A DNA stretch of 64,000 bases from JAIOSF01 sp963677755 (lineage in GTDB: Bacteria > Campylobacterota > Campylobacteria > Campylobacterales > Arcobacteraceae). The translations under genes and the position numbers were made by a program. Location of the stretch: the NCBI GenBank assembly GCA_963677755.1, contig OY782506.1:1984001-2048000 (forward strand). Reading direction: 5' to 3'. The notes under the pieces are model-generated. The model saw nothing but the letters and a program-made list of their open reading frames with translations, was not told the DNA's origin and made no database searches. Shown here piece after piece: positions 41,353 through 50,289 of this stretch; position 1 is the first letter of the stretch; every line of letters starts with the position of its first letter.

Positions 41353-41750
41353 AACAAATCAAAATTCCACAAGAACAGAATAGCACTTTAGATGGTCATC
41401 AAAAGGTGATGTATGCACCTAGTTCTAATGGAAAATTTCAAACATTTAATTATGGAAGTAATATAGAAGAGTATGCAACTAAGCTAGCTGTGGAAGAGTA
41501 TGAGATACTTCAAAAAGAGTGTTTAGAAAATATTAAAAATAATATCTCTTCACCAATAGAATACTTCATGTATAAAAACAGAATGGATATACCAACTTTA
41601 GCTTCAGTTAGTGGTTTTTTTCAATTTAGAGTCAAAAGACATTTAAAAGCAAAATATTTTGTAAAATTAAATAATAAAATTCTTCAAAAGTATAGTGAAG
41701 TTTTTGGTATAACGATAGAAGAATTAAAAGGTTTTAATGATGGAAAATAA
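41349..41750 (+). CDS. Small protein with an HTH-like C-terminus, in the pigment locus
   Basis: 133 residues. The second half (IEYFMYKNRMDIPTLASVSG then FRVKRHLKAKYF and FGITIEELKGF) reads as an XRE/Cro-type helix-turn-helix, the first half as an acidic helix. It is translationally coupled to DarB (4 bases) and overlaps the BtrH-like gene (14 bases). A DNA-binding or protein-interaction role in the locus is possible. No catalytic motif. Confidence 0.5.
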   Translation: MKQIKIPQEQNSTLDGHQKVMYAPSSNGKFQTFNYGSNIEEYATKLAVEEYEILQKECLENIKNNISSPIEYFMYKNRMDIPTLASVSGFFQFRVKRHLKAKYFVKLNNKILQKYSEVFGITIEELKGFNDGK

Positions 41751-42732
41751 TTTCAAGCACAATCAGTTTGCACACTGTGAAAGTGGTGTTGTTTCAACAC
41801 TTTTAACTAGTTATGGTCTTCCTATTAGTGAACCGATGGCTTTTGGGATTACACACTCATTATCTTTTGTGTTTTTACCAATTATCAAACTCAATAATCT
41901 ACCACTCATCGCATATAGAGAAGTACCAAAAAATATTATTAAAAATATTGATAAAAGACTGGGCGTAAAAATCTATAAAAAACAATATAAAAATATGGTT
42001 GAAGCAAATGATGAACTTACACGATTAGTTAAAGATGAAAATAAACTTGTTGGATTGCAAACTTCTGTGTATTATCTTCCTTATATGCCAGAAGATATGA
42101 GATTTCACTTTAATGCACACAACCTCCTTGTATATGGAAAAGAAGATGATGAATATCTTATCTCAGACCCAGTATTTGAAGATGTAGTAAGGGCTAAAGA
42201 AAATAAACTAACAATTGCTAGATTTGCAAAAGGTGTTTTTGCACCAAAAGGTTTTTTATATTATCCAGAGCATATACCTCAAGATATTGATTACACTTCT
42301 ATTTTAAAAAAATCAATCAAAAAAAATGCGAAATCAATGACCACTCCATTCCCTTTTGCAGGAGTCAAAGGGATGAGAAAGCTAGCAAAAAGTATTGAAA
42401 AAATACAAAATAATAGTGATGAAAGATATGTTAAAAATTACCTTACTCACATTGTAAGAATGCAAGAAGAGATAGGAACAGGTGGGGGAGGATTTAGATT
42501 TTTGTATTCAGCATTTTTACAAGAAGCAAAAGAATACAATCTTGATAACAATAAACTTCAAACAGCAAGTGAACTTATCACACAATCTGGTGATATACTA
42601 AGAGAATTTGCTTTAAAATGTGTAATGGGTGCAAAACATATAGATAAACTAGATGCAAACGAGATAGCAAAATCTTTAATAGAAGCTTCAAAAATAGAAG
42701 AGGAAGCTTTTAAAATTTTAAAAACAATCTAA
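41737..42732 (+). CDS. BtrH-type acyltransferase / peptidase-like protein
   Basis: 331 residues with a BtrH N-terminal domain: cysteine in FAHCESGVVSTLL near residue 14, histidine in FNAHNLLVYG near 127 and an aspartate in LISDPVF near 144, a papain-like triad. BtrH in butirosin synthesis moves an acyl group from an ACP. Beside DarA, DarB and an ACP gene it is a good candidate for transferring the aryl polyene from its ACP onto the resorcinol hydroxyl; this is inference. ATG at 41737. Confidence 0.65.
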   Translation: MMENNFKHNQFAHCESGVVSTLLTSYGLPISEPMAFGITHSLSFVFLPIIKLNNLPLIAYREVPKNIIKNIDKRLGVKIYKKQYKNMVEANDELTRLVKDENKLVGLQTSVYYLPYMPEDMRFHFNAHNLLVYGKEDDEYLISDPVFEDVVRAKENKLTIARFAKGVFAPKGFLYYPEHIPQDIDYTSILKKSIKKNAKSMTTPFPFAGVKGMRKLAKSIEKIQNNSDERYVKNYLTHIVRMQEEIGTGGGGFRFLYSAFLQEAKEYNLDNNKLQTASELITQSGDILREFALKCVMGAKHIDKLDANEIAKSLIEASKIEEEAFKILKTI

Positions 42733-42796
42733 TTCGATAATAAGTAAGTATATTATAAAATTATAAAGTAATTAATAGAAAGTAAAAAGGGAATAA

Positions 42797-43051
42797 ATGA
42801 TAACTAATACAGAGTTAAAAGAGGTTTTAATAAAATATCTCAATCTTGAAGATATAGAAGCAAACGAGATAGATGACAATGATCCACTTTTTGGAGATGA
42901 AGGTTTGGGTTTAGATTCAGTTGATTCTATTGAACTTGTTTTAGCAATAGAAAAAGAGTATGGTGTGAAGATAAGCGACTCAACTCAATATGATACTATA
43001 TTTGCAACAATCTCATCACTTTTAACTTATATAAATGACAATAAAAAATAA
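42797..43051 (+). CDS. Acyl carrier protein 1 of the pigment locus
   Basis: 84 residues, typical ACP. The phosphopantetheine serine is in GLGLDSVDSIELVLAIE near residue 40, the D-S-x-D-S-I-E variant of DSL. It would carry the growing aryl polyene chain. It is preceded by a gap of 64 bases after the BtrH gene and overlaps the ketosynthase by 17 bases. Confidence 0.92.
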   Translation: MITNTELKEVLIKYLNLEDIEANEIDDNDPLFGDEGLGLDSVDSIELVLAIEKEYGVKISDSTQYDTIFATISSLLTYINDNKK

Positions 43052-44147
43052 AGCTTATATTACAGATACAGCTTTAATTTGTTGTTCTGGAGAGAATGAA
43101 GAACAACTATTTCATAATATTTGTACACAAAATAGTTTTATAAAAACTGATTCAAATTTTTTTAATAATACTCCTGCTGCTATTGGTAAGATATCTTCTG
43201 ATCTAAATTTTTTTGATAATTTAGTCTTAAAGTGTCAAGAGGTTTTAGACAAAAGCAACTTAGAAACTTTTCAAGATACTTTACTTGTTGTAGGTTCATC
43301 AGTTGGGGGAATTGCAATTACTGAAAATATATACCTCAAAAATGGTAATTATAAAAACATAGATCCAAACTATCATAATATTCATACAATACAAACTATA
43401 CTTAAAGATAAATTCAAATTTCTTGATGATGTTTCATTTTCAACTGCTTGTACTTCAAGTGCAAATGCCTTGGGTTATGCACATGAAGTTTTAACAAAAG
43501 GTTTATATAAAAATGTACTTGTTTTGGGAGTAGATCAATTATCCCAAACTACAGTTGGTGGATTTCTCTCTTTGGGGGTACTTTCAAGTAACCCCTGTAA
43601 ACCTTTTGATATGAATAGAGATGGTATGAATGTATCTGAAGCGATAGCTTGTCTTTTAATACAAACTACCCCCAAAGAAGATTGTGTAGAGATTTGTGGT
43701 GTTGGATATAGCTCGGATGCTTACCATATGACACATCCTCACCCAGATGGGTTAGGAGCAAAAAGTGCTATGCAAAAAGCTATCTTACAAGCACAACTAA
43801 CAACGAAAGATATAGATTATATAAATGCTCATGGAACAGGTACAGGGGCAAATGATTCTGCTGAAGCAAATGCCATTGAAAGTTTATTTAGAAACATCCC
43901 TTATGTAAGTTCAACCAAATCAATTACAGGTCATACACTTGGAGCGTCTGGGGCATTGGAGGCAATTATTAGTAAACTTATCATCAATACACAAACTATC
44001 CCTACAAGTACAAACCTTAATGATGCCGAAAATAAAAATATCAATTTATCAACACAAAATATAACAAAAGAGATTAACTATGCACTCAGTAACTCTTTTG
44101 CTTTTGGTGGAAATAACTGTAGCTTAGTATTTGGAAAAGTACAATGA
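43035..44147 (+). CDS. Beta-ketoacyl-ACP synthase (KS) 1
   Basis: 370 residues, FabB/FabF class. Nucleophile in STACTSSANALGYA near 135, catalytic histidines in AHGTGTGANDSAE near 265 and KSITGHTLGASG near 298. It condenses malonyl-ACP with the aryl polyene chain. It overlaps the ACP gene by 17 bases and the chain-length-factor-like gene by 4, so KS, CLF and ACP are made together. Closest role in known aryl polyene clusters is ApeO/ApeR-like. Confidence 0.9.
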   Translation: MTIKNKAYITDTALICCSGENEEQLFHNICTQNSFIKTDSNFFNNTPAAIGKISSDLNFFDNLVLKCQEVLDKSNLETFQDTLLVVGSSVGGIAITENIYLKNGNYKNIDPNYHNIHTIQTILKDKFKFLDDVSFSTACTSSANALGYAHEVLTKGLYKNVLVLGVDQLSQTTVGGFLSLGVLSSNPCKPFDMNRDGMNVSEAIACLLIQTTPKEDCVEICGVGYSSDAYHMTHPHPDGLGAKSAMQKAILQAQLTTKDIDYINAHGTGTGANDSAEANAIESLFRNIPYVSSTKSITGHTLGASGALEAIISKLIINTQTIPTSTNLNDAENKNINLSTQNITKEINYALSNSFAFGGNNCSLVFGKVQ

Positions 44148-44788
44148 CAATAAATTTAGAAATACTCAATGCCACTTGTATCTATGACGAAAAAGAGATT
44201 TTAGAACTCAAAACAAAAGAATTAGTTCCCAAAATGGTAACAAGAAGAAGGCTTACTCGTGCTGCAAAAATTGCAATATTTCTAGCAAATGCAGTTGATT
44301 TTAAAGTTGGAAGAGTGATATATGGAAGTGGTTTTGGTGAAATTCCAGCAACTGCTAGTATCTTAAAAAGTATTAAAGATACAGAACATATTAGTCCTAC
44401 AGATTTTCAAAATTCTGTTTATAATACAGCTGCATCGTATCTATCAATGTTATATGAGAATCAAAATGAAATCATGACTATCTCTAGTGGTGATAATACA
44501 GCACAAAATGTACTGAAAATGGGAGCTATAAAAGCACTTGACGGAGATGAGATTCTTTTAATTGCAACAGAGACATTTAATATTCCAAATATTGAAGAGG
44601 TAAGCCATTGTGGAAAGTACCTAGAAGCTGGAGTAGCTTTAAAAGTAAAAGTAACTCAAATGTCACCAAATATAAGTACAAATACCAATAATGTTTCAAT
44701 AAAAATTCCAAATTCATTGCATGAATTATTTGCAATTGCTGAGAATTTTGATGAAACACAACAGAATATAGTAGGGATAAAAATATGA
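44144..44788 (+). CDS. Chain-length-factor-like ketosynthase homologue
   Basis: 214 residues, only the N-terminal ketosynthase half: VTRRRLTRAAKIAIFLANA then VIYGSGFGEIPATASILKS; the nucleophile position is replaced (SVYNTAASYLS instead of TACSS), so it cannot condense. Fits the beta-ketoacyl-synthase-like subunit that pairs with the KS as a chain length factor (ApeC-like). Overlaps both neighbours by 4 bases. Confidence 0.8.
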   Translation: MTINLEILNATCIYDEKEILELKTKELVPKMVTRRRLTRAAKIAIFLANAVDFKVGRVIYGSGFGEIPATASILKSIKDTEHISPTDFQNSVYNTAASYLSMLYENQNEIMTISSGDNTAQNVLKMGAIKALDGDEILLIATETFNIPNIEEVSHCGKYLEAGVALKVKVTQMSPNISTNTNNVSIKIPNSLHELFAIAENFDETQQNIVGIKI

Positions 44789-45144
44789 AACTACCTCATT
44801 TAGACCCTTTGATTTTTGCTAAAAAAATTGTACAAAAAGATGAAAATAGCTCTGTTGTATTTTGCGAATTTAAAGAGCTACCAAAACTCACAACATTTAT
44901 AGAAGCTGCTGCACAATCAAGTTCCTCATTTGTAGATCAAACTAAACCAATGCTAGGATTTTTGGCTACTATTAAAAATATAGAACAACATAAAGATTTT
45001 GACTCTTTAGAGTATCATATACATTTAACATTGGAAGCAAAAATTGCTGAATTTCAACAATTTCATTTTGAAGTTTTTAATCTAAGTGATACGAGTGAAT
45101 CATATATTTCTGGTAATTTTAGTGTTATTATCAAAGAAGCATAA
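44785..45144 (+). CDS. Hotdog-fold dehydratase-like protein (ApeP-type)
   Basis: 119 residues with a hotdog-type layout (LTTFIEAAAQSSSSFVDQ then GFLATIKNIEQHKDF). Size and position match the small ACP-type dehydratase of aryl polyene clusters, which converts 3-hydroxyacyl-ACP to enoyl-ACP. It starts with ATG overlapping the preceding stop. The active-site residues are less clear than in the next gene. Confidence 0.65.
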   Translation: MKLPHLDPLIFAKKIVQKDENSSVVFCEFKELPKLTTFIEAAAQSSSSFVDQTKPMLGFLATIKNIEQHKDFDSLEYHIHLTLEAKIAEFQQFHFEVFNLSDTSESYISGNFSVIIKEA

Positions 45145-45156
45145 AAGGCAAAAAAT

Positions 45157-45471
45157 TTGTTAGAAAATTTATTTACGATCTTAAAAAAAACAGATGAGCA
45201 AGTAATTGTAAAATTAAGTGATGAAAATCATCCTATATTTAAAGCACATTTCCCAAACTATCCTATACTTCCAGGTTTTTTACTCTTAGAAATAATTGCA
45301 AATATACTCAATATAGATATCCAAAAAGTACATTCTGGTAAATTTATTTCCCATACTTTGCCATTGGACACAATAATATACAATATAAAAAAAGATGCGA
45401 TAAAAACCAAAATAAAAATAGTAAAAGATGATGAAAAAAATAGCAAAATTGCAGAGATAACATATGAGTAA
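45157..45471 (+). CDS. Hotdog-fold 3-hydroxyacyl-ACP dehydratase (ApeI-type)
   Basis: 104 residues with TTG start, AAAGG eight bases upstream. HPIFKAHFPNYPILPGFLLLE contains the FabZ-like catalytic histidine and P-x-x-P-G motif. It removes water from the 3-hydroxyacyl chain in each polyene extension cycle. It overlaps the glycosyltransferase by 8 bases. Confidence 0.8.
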   Translation: MLENLFTILKKTDEQVIVKLSDENHPIFKAHFPNYPILPGFLLLEIIANILNIDIQKVHSGKFISHTLPLDTIIYNIKKDAIKTKIKIVKDDEKNSKIAEITYE

Positions 45472-46186
45472 AGAAAATACAATTGTAGTTGTGCCTACAT
45501 TTAATAATCCAAAAACAATAAAAAATGTAATAGATGATATTTTAAGTAATAACTATAATGTAATCGTAGTAGATGATGGTTCTACCACCAAAGTAAAAGA
45601 TATTTTAAATAATGAAAAATACAAAAATATTTATATAGAGACCCATTTACATAATATTGGAAAAGGTCAAGCTATTTTAACAGGTGCAAAAAAAGCACGA
45701 GAATTAGGATATAAAAACATTGTAAGTATGGATGGAGACAGCCAACATATTGCTAGTGAAATTATAAAACTTATTGAAAGTAATACAAGTGAAAATCAAA
45801 TTGTTATTGGTTCAAGAAATTTTAATATTGACCATATTCCAAATAAATCTAAAATTGGGAGAGCTTTTCATAACTTTTGGATAGATTTTAATACTGGATT
45901 TAAAATCGAAGATTCATTAAGTGGTTTTAGACTTTATCCTGTTTCAATAATAAATTTAAATACTACAAAAGTTGGTTTCAGTTTTGAGATAGAGGTATTA
46001 GTAAAACATTTTTGGAAATATCAACAAATCACACAAACAACTATTGAGTGTTATTATCCAAAGCCAGAAGAAAGAGTCAGTCATTTTGATAATTATAGAG
46101 ATACCTCGAAATTTATTTTATTGCATGTAAAATTATTTTTTTTAAAATTTAAAAACTATTTTACTACCACTTCATTAATAAAGTAA
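45464..46186 (+). CDS. GT2-family glycosyltransferase
   Basis: 240 residues, GT-A fold without membrane helices. VVVPTFNNPKTIKNVI near residue 10, VVDDGST near 39, MDGDSQH near 92 (D-x-D metal site) and LSGFRLYPVS near 152 resemble dolichyl-phosphate-mannose-synthase-like enzymes. Aryl polyene clusters often include one such enzyme; the sugar or other acceptor is unknown. Confidence 0.85.
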   Translation: MSKENTIVVVPTFNNPKTIKNVIDDILSNNYNVIVVDDGSTTKVKDILNNEKYKNIYIETHLHNIGKGQAILTGAKKARELGYKNIVSMDGDSQHIASEIIKLIESNTSENQIVIGSRNFNIDHIPNKSKIGRAFHNFWIDFNTGFKIEDSLSGFRLYPVSIINLNTTKVGFSFEIEVLVKHFWKYQQITQTTIECYYPKPEERVSHFDNYRDTSKFILLHVKLFFLKFKNYFTTTSLIK

Positions 46187-46200
46187 TTAAAAGGGGTAAA

Positions 46201-46995
46201 GTGGCAGAATTTAAAATTAAAAGACAACACCTCTTTGAATTTACAGACTTAAAGTGGTGGCCAAAATCTTTATCTTCTATGATTACAACCTTTTTACATG
46301 CAAATATTGAAAAATACAAACCATTTTCTCAAAAACTTGATTTAATCACTCAAGCTATTCAATCAAATAAAAACAATCAAATTATTGATCTTTGTTCAGG
46401 TAATTTAGGTCCATGGTTGCATCTCAAAAAACAGTTGGAAGAAAAACACCATGACAAAATTAGTATAATATTTACTGATAAATACCCAAACCTAACATTT
46501 ACTCATCAGATTAACGAAATTGATAATTTCACCTATTATCCACAATCAGTTGATGCACGAGATGTACCTAAAACACTAACAGGTACAAGAACAATATTTA
46601 ATGGCTTTCACCATTTTAATCCTAATGATGCACAAAAAATTATAGATAACAGTATTGAAAGTAAACAACCAATTATTATTTTTGAACTATTAAATCGTAA
46701 CTGGAAAGATATACTTATAGTTACTTTTTTTACACCTTTTTACATATTTCTAACTATGCCTTTTTTTATGAAGTTCTCTTTTAAAAATATTTTTTTTACT
46801 TATATATTTCCTCTATTTCCTATTACTTTTACTTGGGATACAGTAGTTTCTCATCTAAGATGTTATTCAGAAAAAGAGCTTGAAAATATGATTCAAAAAG
46901 CTGATAAAGCTAAGAATTATATTTGGGATATTGGGAAATATAGGCATGGTAATTTCCCTGTATTATATTGCATTGCTTATCCAAAGAATAATTAA
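46201..46995 (+). CDS. SAM-dependent methyltransferase-like membrane protein
   Basis: 264 residues, GTG start with AAGGGG upstream. The glycine-rich AdoMet loop IIDLCSGNLGPWLHL near residue 63, and GFHHFNPNDAQKII near 136 are class I methyltransferase marks. Two hydrophobic helices (about 175-195 and 200-220) suggest membrane association, unusual for the family. A ring O- or C-methylation of the aryl head group fits the locus; unproven. Confidence 0.75.
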   Translation: MAEFKIKRQHLFEFTDLKWWPKSLSSMITTFLHANIEKYKPFSQKLDLITQAIQSNKNNQIIDLCSGNLGPWLHLKKQLEEKHHDKISIIFTDKYPNLTFTHQINEIDNFTYYPQSVDARDVPKTLTGTRTIFNGFHHFNPNDAQKIIDNSIESKQPIIIFELLNRNWKDILIVTFFTPFYIFLTMPFFMKFSFKNIFFTYIFPLFPITFTWDTVVSHLRCYSEKELENMIQKADKAKNYIWDIGKYRHGNFPVLYCIAYPKNN

Positions 46996-47033
46996 AAGTT
47001 TAATTAATTTTAAAATTTCTTAATAAAAATAAC

Positions 47034-47049
47034 TAATCTTATTAGATTA
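47034..47049. promoter_or_regulatory. Palindrome in the promoter of the lipoprotein gene
   Basis: TAATCT-TATT-AGATTA, a 6-bp dyad overlapping the -10-like TATAAAAC that follows, 60 bases upstream of the ATG at 47103. A candidate operator, suggesting separate control of this gene from the flanking pigment genes. Confidence 0.4.
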
Positions 47050-47102
47050 TAAAACTTATTCAAGTATCATATAACTTCAAAAATTAACATTAAGGAATAA
47101 TA

Positions 47103-48059
47103 ATGAAAGACTTCATTAAATACATTGGTTCTGCACTCATCTTACTACTATTAGCAGGTTGTGGTGGTACAGCTATTTATAATATAGATAACAGTAACAC
47201 TATAGATAGTAAAAACTCAATGAAACAAATTGAAACAGCTATAAAAAAAGGTGCTTTAAGAAAAAATTGGTCTGTTAAAAAAGTAAAAGAGGGACTTTTA
47301 ACTGCTACTATTAATGTAAGAGGTAAGCATATCGCTGTTGTGTCTATCCCATATACAACAAAAGGTTATAAAATAGACTATAAGGATAGTCAAGGGTTAA
47401 AATATGATCCATCTTCAAATACTATTCATAAAAACTACAATAAATGGGTTACAAATTTAGAAAGAAATATCAACTATGAGTTAGCTCAAATTGGTATATC
47501 TCAAACTCATTCAGCTATTAGAAGTAATCCAGTATCTCAACCTGTAGTTACTAAACCAGTTGAAACAGTAGCAAAAAATCTAAAAAAATCAGGTGATTTA
47601 AACATTGACGGAAAAACTATTTATATAAAAGGTATTATCCCTTATGCTGCTAACGCACCAGTAGCTCAAAATATAAAAACTGAATGTATAATCGACCAAC
47701 AACTAAGTGAGTTTATTGTTAAATCTGCACAGGCAAGTGGCTTAAATGTTGTAGTTAAAAATAATATTGGGAAAAATGATATTGAACTAAAAGTTGAAAT
47801 TATTGATGCAGTGAGTCGTGGTGGTGCATTTAGAGGACATAATAAATATGTGACAATAAGTGGTGCATTAGTAAAAGGTGATAAAGTATACCAATCTTTT
47901 AAAGCTGCAAGAATTTCTGGTGGTGGTTTTTGGGGAGCATATAAAAGCTCTTGTGCTGTGCTAGGACGAACTGTAGAAGCACTAGGTAGAGATACTGGTG
48001 TATGGCTAACAAGTCCTATGGATGGTGCTAGACTTGGTGATACTTATCTAATCAGATAA
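47103..48059 (+). CDS. Unknown lipoprotein inside the pigment locus
   Basis: 318 residues with a lipoprotein signal (LLLAGC, Cys near residue 20). The remaining sequence has an N-terminal repeat-like domain (KKVKEGLLTATINVRGKHIA) and a C-terminal domain with GISGALVKGDKVY-like strands and GGGFWGAYKSSCAVLGRTVEAL. No family recognised. It has its own promoter region and a bidirectional terminator, and splits the locus in two halves. It could be unrelated to pigment synthesis. Confidence 0.7.
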   Translation: MKDFIKYIGSALILLLLAGCGGTAIYNIDNSNTIDSKNSMKQIETAIKKGALRKNWSVKKVKEGLLTATINVRGKHIAVVSIPYTTKGYKIDYKDSQGLKYDPSSNTIHKNYNKWVTNLERNINYELAQIGISQTHSAIRSNPVSQPVVTKPVETVAKNLKKSGDLNIDGKTIYIKGIIPYAANAPVAQNIKTECIIDQQLSEFIVKSAQASGLNVVVKNNIGKNDIELKVEIIDAVSRGGAFRGHNKYVTISGALVKGDKVYQSFKAARISGGGFWGAYKSSCAVLGRTVEALGRDTGVWLTSPMDGARLGDTYLIR

Positions 48060-48071
48060 GTATCCTTATTT

Positions 48072-48105
48072 AAATAAAAAAGAAATTTAAATTTCTTTTT
48101 TATTT
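48072..48105. terminator. Perfect palindromic bidirectional terminator
   Basis: A 34-base perfect palindrome (17-bp arms meeting at 48088/48089, ending in A/T runs on both sides) between the convergent lipoprotein and halogenase-like genes. The T-runs within the arms give termination in both directions. Confidence 0.8.
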
Positions 48106-48106
48106 T

Positions 48107-49318
48107 CTAACATAAACTTACAAGGGTATCAATCTTCTCTTTAGTATTTATTGTAAAATAATTCTCTTCATCCCATACATAACCAGATAAAATTGATGCA
48201 ATTGATTTTTTAATTGTTGGGGCTTTTTTAGGACAGTAGAATATTTTTCTAAGTTTTCCTTCATACCAGGCATATACAAACTCTCTAAATACATTGATAC
48301 CTATCATCATATATTCTTCATAGTCTTTTTCCCAATCTGGGTTTTCACCTTTAAGTTCTTTTATTATCATCTGGGCAACTTTATCTGAAGACTCCAAAGC
48401 AAGTGTCACACCTGAAGAGAAAACTGGATCTAAAAATTCTGTAGCATTTCCACTAAGTGCGAATCCTTTCCCGTACATTTTTTTAACAGCAGATGAATAT
48501 CCTTCAATGATACCAACTGGTTGTAATTTTACTGCATTTTCTAGTTTCTCTTTTAAATAAGGATGTGTTTCTACAACATGATCAAAAAAATCTTCTAAAG
48601 AAAGATTTGTATTTTTAAAATATGACTCTTCACAAACAATTCCCATCGAGGTTGTTCCATCACTAAAAGGGATCACCCAAAGCCATGCCTGATTATTATC
48701 ATGAATAACAATATCTATAAAACCCTCCATCTCTTCAGCTCTTCTTTTCTCCCCTTTAATTCTAGTAAAAATTGCATTTCTTAATTTTAAATCTGATGGA
48801 ATATCTAAATCAAGTAGTTTTGGCAATACTCTTCCATAACCTGATGCATCTAAAACAAATTTTGCCTTATATGTATGTGTTTTTTTATCATTGTCAATTG
48901 CTGTTACAATATTTTCATTATTATTATAATCTATTACTGTATATTTATGATGTACAACAGCCCCTAATTTTTTAGCTGATTCTAAAAGGACATTATCAAA
49001 TTCTTCTCTTTTAACTTGAAAACTTGTTCCCCACTTTTGTCCAAGGTTATTTGTAAAATCAACTATCTCTTCTTGTTTATTTTCATCTACAAAAATAGCA
49101 CCACCTTTTACAAGGTAATTTTGTTCTTTGACAATATCCATTAGACCATTTTTGTCTAAAATCTCATTACATCTTGGAAGTAGCGATTCTCCTATTACAA
49201 ACCTTGGAAACTCTAACTTTTCTAATATTGTAACACTATATCCTTCTTTTAACAGTTTGCATGCTGCTAATGAACCACTAGGACCACCACCGATTATTAA
49301 TAGATCAGTATTTATCAT
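48107..49318 (-). CDS. Flavin-dependent halogenase-like oxidoreductase
   Basis: 403 residues from the ATG at 49318, preceded by AGGAGA; a longer frame to 49351 lacks it. FAD motif LLIIGGGPSGSLAAC near residue 6, FVIGESLLPRCNEIL near 39, the halogenase W-x-W-x-I-P box (AWLWVIP) near 205, and GNATEFLDPVFSSGV near 285. Fits FADH2-dependent phenolic halogenases and geranylgeranyl-reductase-like relatives. Chlorinated flexirubins are known, so it may halogenate the aryl or resorcinol ring; a ring hydroxylase is the alternative. It is the only minus-strand gene in the locus. Confidence 0.7.
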   Translation of the reverse strand: MINTDLLIIGGGPSGSLAACKLLKEGYSVTILEKLEFPRFVIGESLLPRCNEILDKNGLMDIVKEQNYLVKGGAIFVDENKQEEIVDFTNNLGQKWGTSFQVKREEFDNVLLESAKKLGAVVHHKYTVIDYNNNENIVTAIDNDKKTHTYKAKFVLDASGYGRVLPKLLDLDIPSDLKLRNAIFTRIKGEKRRAEEMEGFIDIVIHDNNQAWLWVIPFSDGTTSMGIVCEESYFKNTNLSLEDFFDHVVETHPYLKEKLENAVKLQPVGIIEGYSSAVKKMYGKGFALSGNATEFLDPVFSSGVTLALESSDKVAQMIIKELKGENPDWEKDYEEYMMIGINVFREFVYAWYEGKLRKIFYCPKKAPTIKKSIASILSGYVWDEENYFTINTKEKIDTLVSLC

Positions 49319-49419
49319 TATTTCTCCTAAATTAAAACGTAATATTATCATATAATTAGTTAACTTTAGTTATAATTTAGATTATAAAAATTAATAGATG
49401 ATAGGTGGAAGCATACTTT

Positions 49420-50286
49420 ATGTCTCAAAAACAAAGAGTTGGTGGTATTGTAGTAAAAACTCTTTATAAATTATATCAACTTTTTGGATATAAATTTGTT
49501 TATTATAGTTTATATTTAGTAGTTTTATACTATTTTTTATTTGCTAAAGATGTGAGAAGTGCATTAAAAATTTATTATAAAAAGCTTGGTATTAGATTTT
49601 CAAATAAAATTTTCTTTCAACATTTGTTTAATTATGCAATTACCACAAGTGATAGATTTATTTCAAAATCTAACCCCGAACTTTACACCATAATAAATAA
49701 AAGACGCGAAACTTTACTTCATGAAATCAGTAACGGTTCAATTTTGCTATTAAACCACTTTGGTGGTTGGGCAACTGCAATTAACTATTTCAACTACAAT
49801 GATACTAAACTTCACATAGTGATGAATGAAGCGATGATTCAAAGTGCTAAAGAATTTGAAGACATTATTCAAAAAAAGAATAACGATAGTGTTAATATTA
49901 TTGATTTGTCAAAAGGTTTTTTACACTCTTATATCACCATTGCAAATGCTCTATTAGATAATGAATCTGTTGGACTTATGGGAGATAGAGCCATTGATCC
50001 TAAGCACAATAATTTAATAAAATTTTTTGGAGAAAAAGCAAGTTTTAATAAAAATCCTTTTAGAATTGCATACAAAACAAAAAAGCCAATTATTGTAGTT
50101 TTTGTAGTTTATATAGAACCACTTAAATATGAGGAATTTTTTTATAAAATAGAGTTAGACTCTAGTCTAAAACAAGATGAAGCAATAGAACAAAGTATGA
50201 ACCAATATATAGAATACTTATCAAATATTTTGATAAAATATCCTACACAGTGGTTCAATTTTTATAATTTTTGGGAGAATAAATAA
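49420..50286 (+). CDS. LpxL/HtrB-like acyltransferase
   Basis: 288 residues from the ATG at 49420, with AGGTGG upstream; a GTG at 49405 lies inside that site. The acyltransferase motif is NHFGGWATAINYF near residue 107 (H-x-G-G-W variant of HX4D) with GDRAI near 188 and an N-terminal membrane helix (25-40). Moves an acyl chain from ACP to a lipid acceptor; typical for aryl polyene loci, where such enzymes anchor the polyene in the outer membrane. First gene of the second half of the locus. Confidence 0.85.
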   Translation: MSQKQRVGGIVVKTLYKLYQLFGYKFVYYSLYLVVLYYFLFAKDVRSALKIYYKKLGIRFSNKIFFQHLFNYAITTSDRFISKSNPELYTIINKRRETLLHEISNGSILLLNHFGGWATAINYFNYNDTKLHIVMNEAMIQSAKEFEDIIQKKNNDSVNIIDLSKGFLHSYITIANALLDNESVGLMGDRAIDPKHNNLIKFFGEKASFNKNPFRIAYKTKKPIIVVFVVYIEPLKYEEFFYKIELDSSLKQDEAIEQSMNQYIEYLSNILIKYPTQWFNFYNFWENK

Positions 50287-50289
50287 TAT

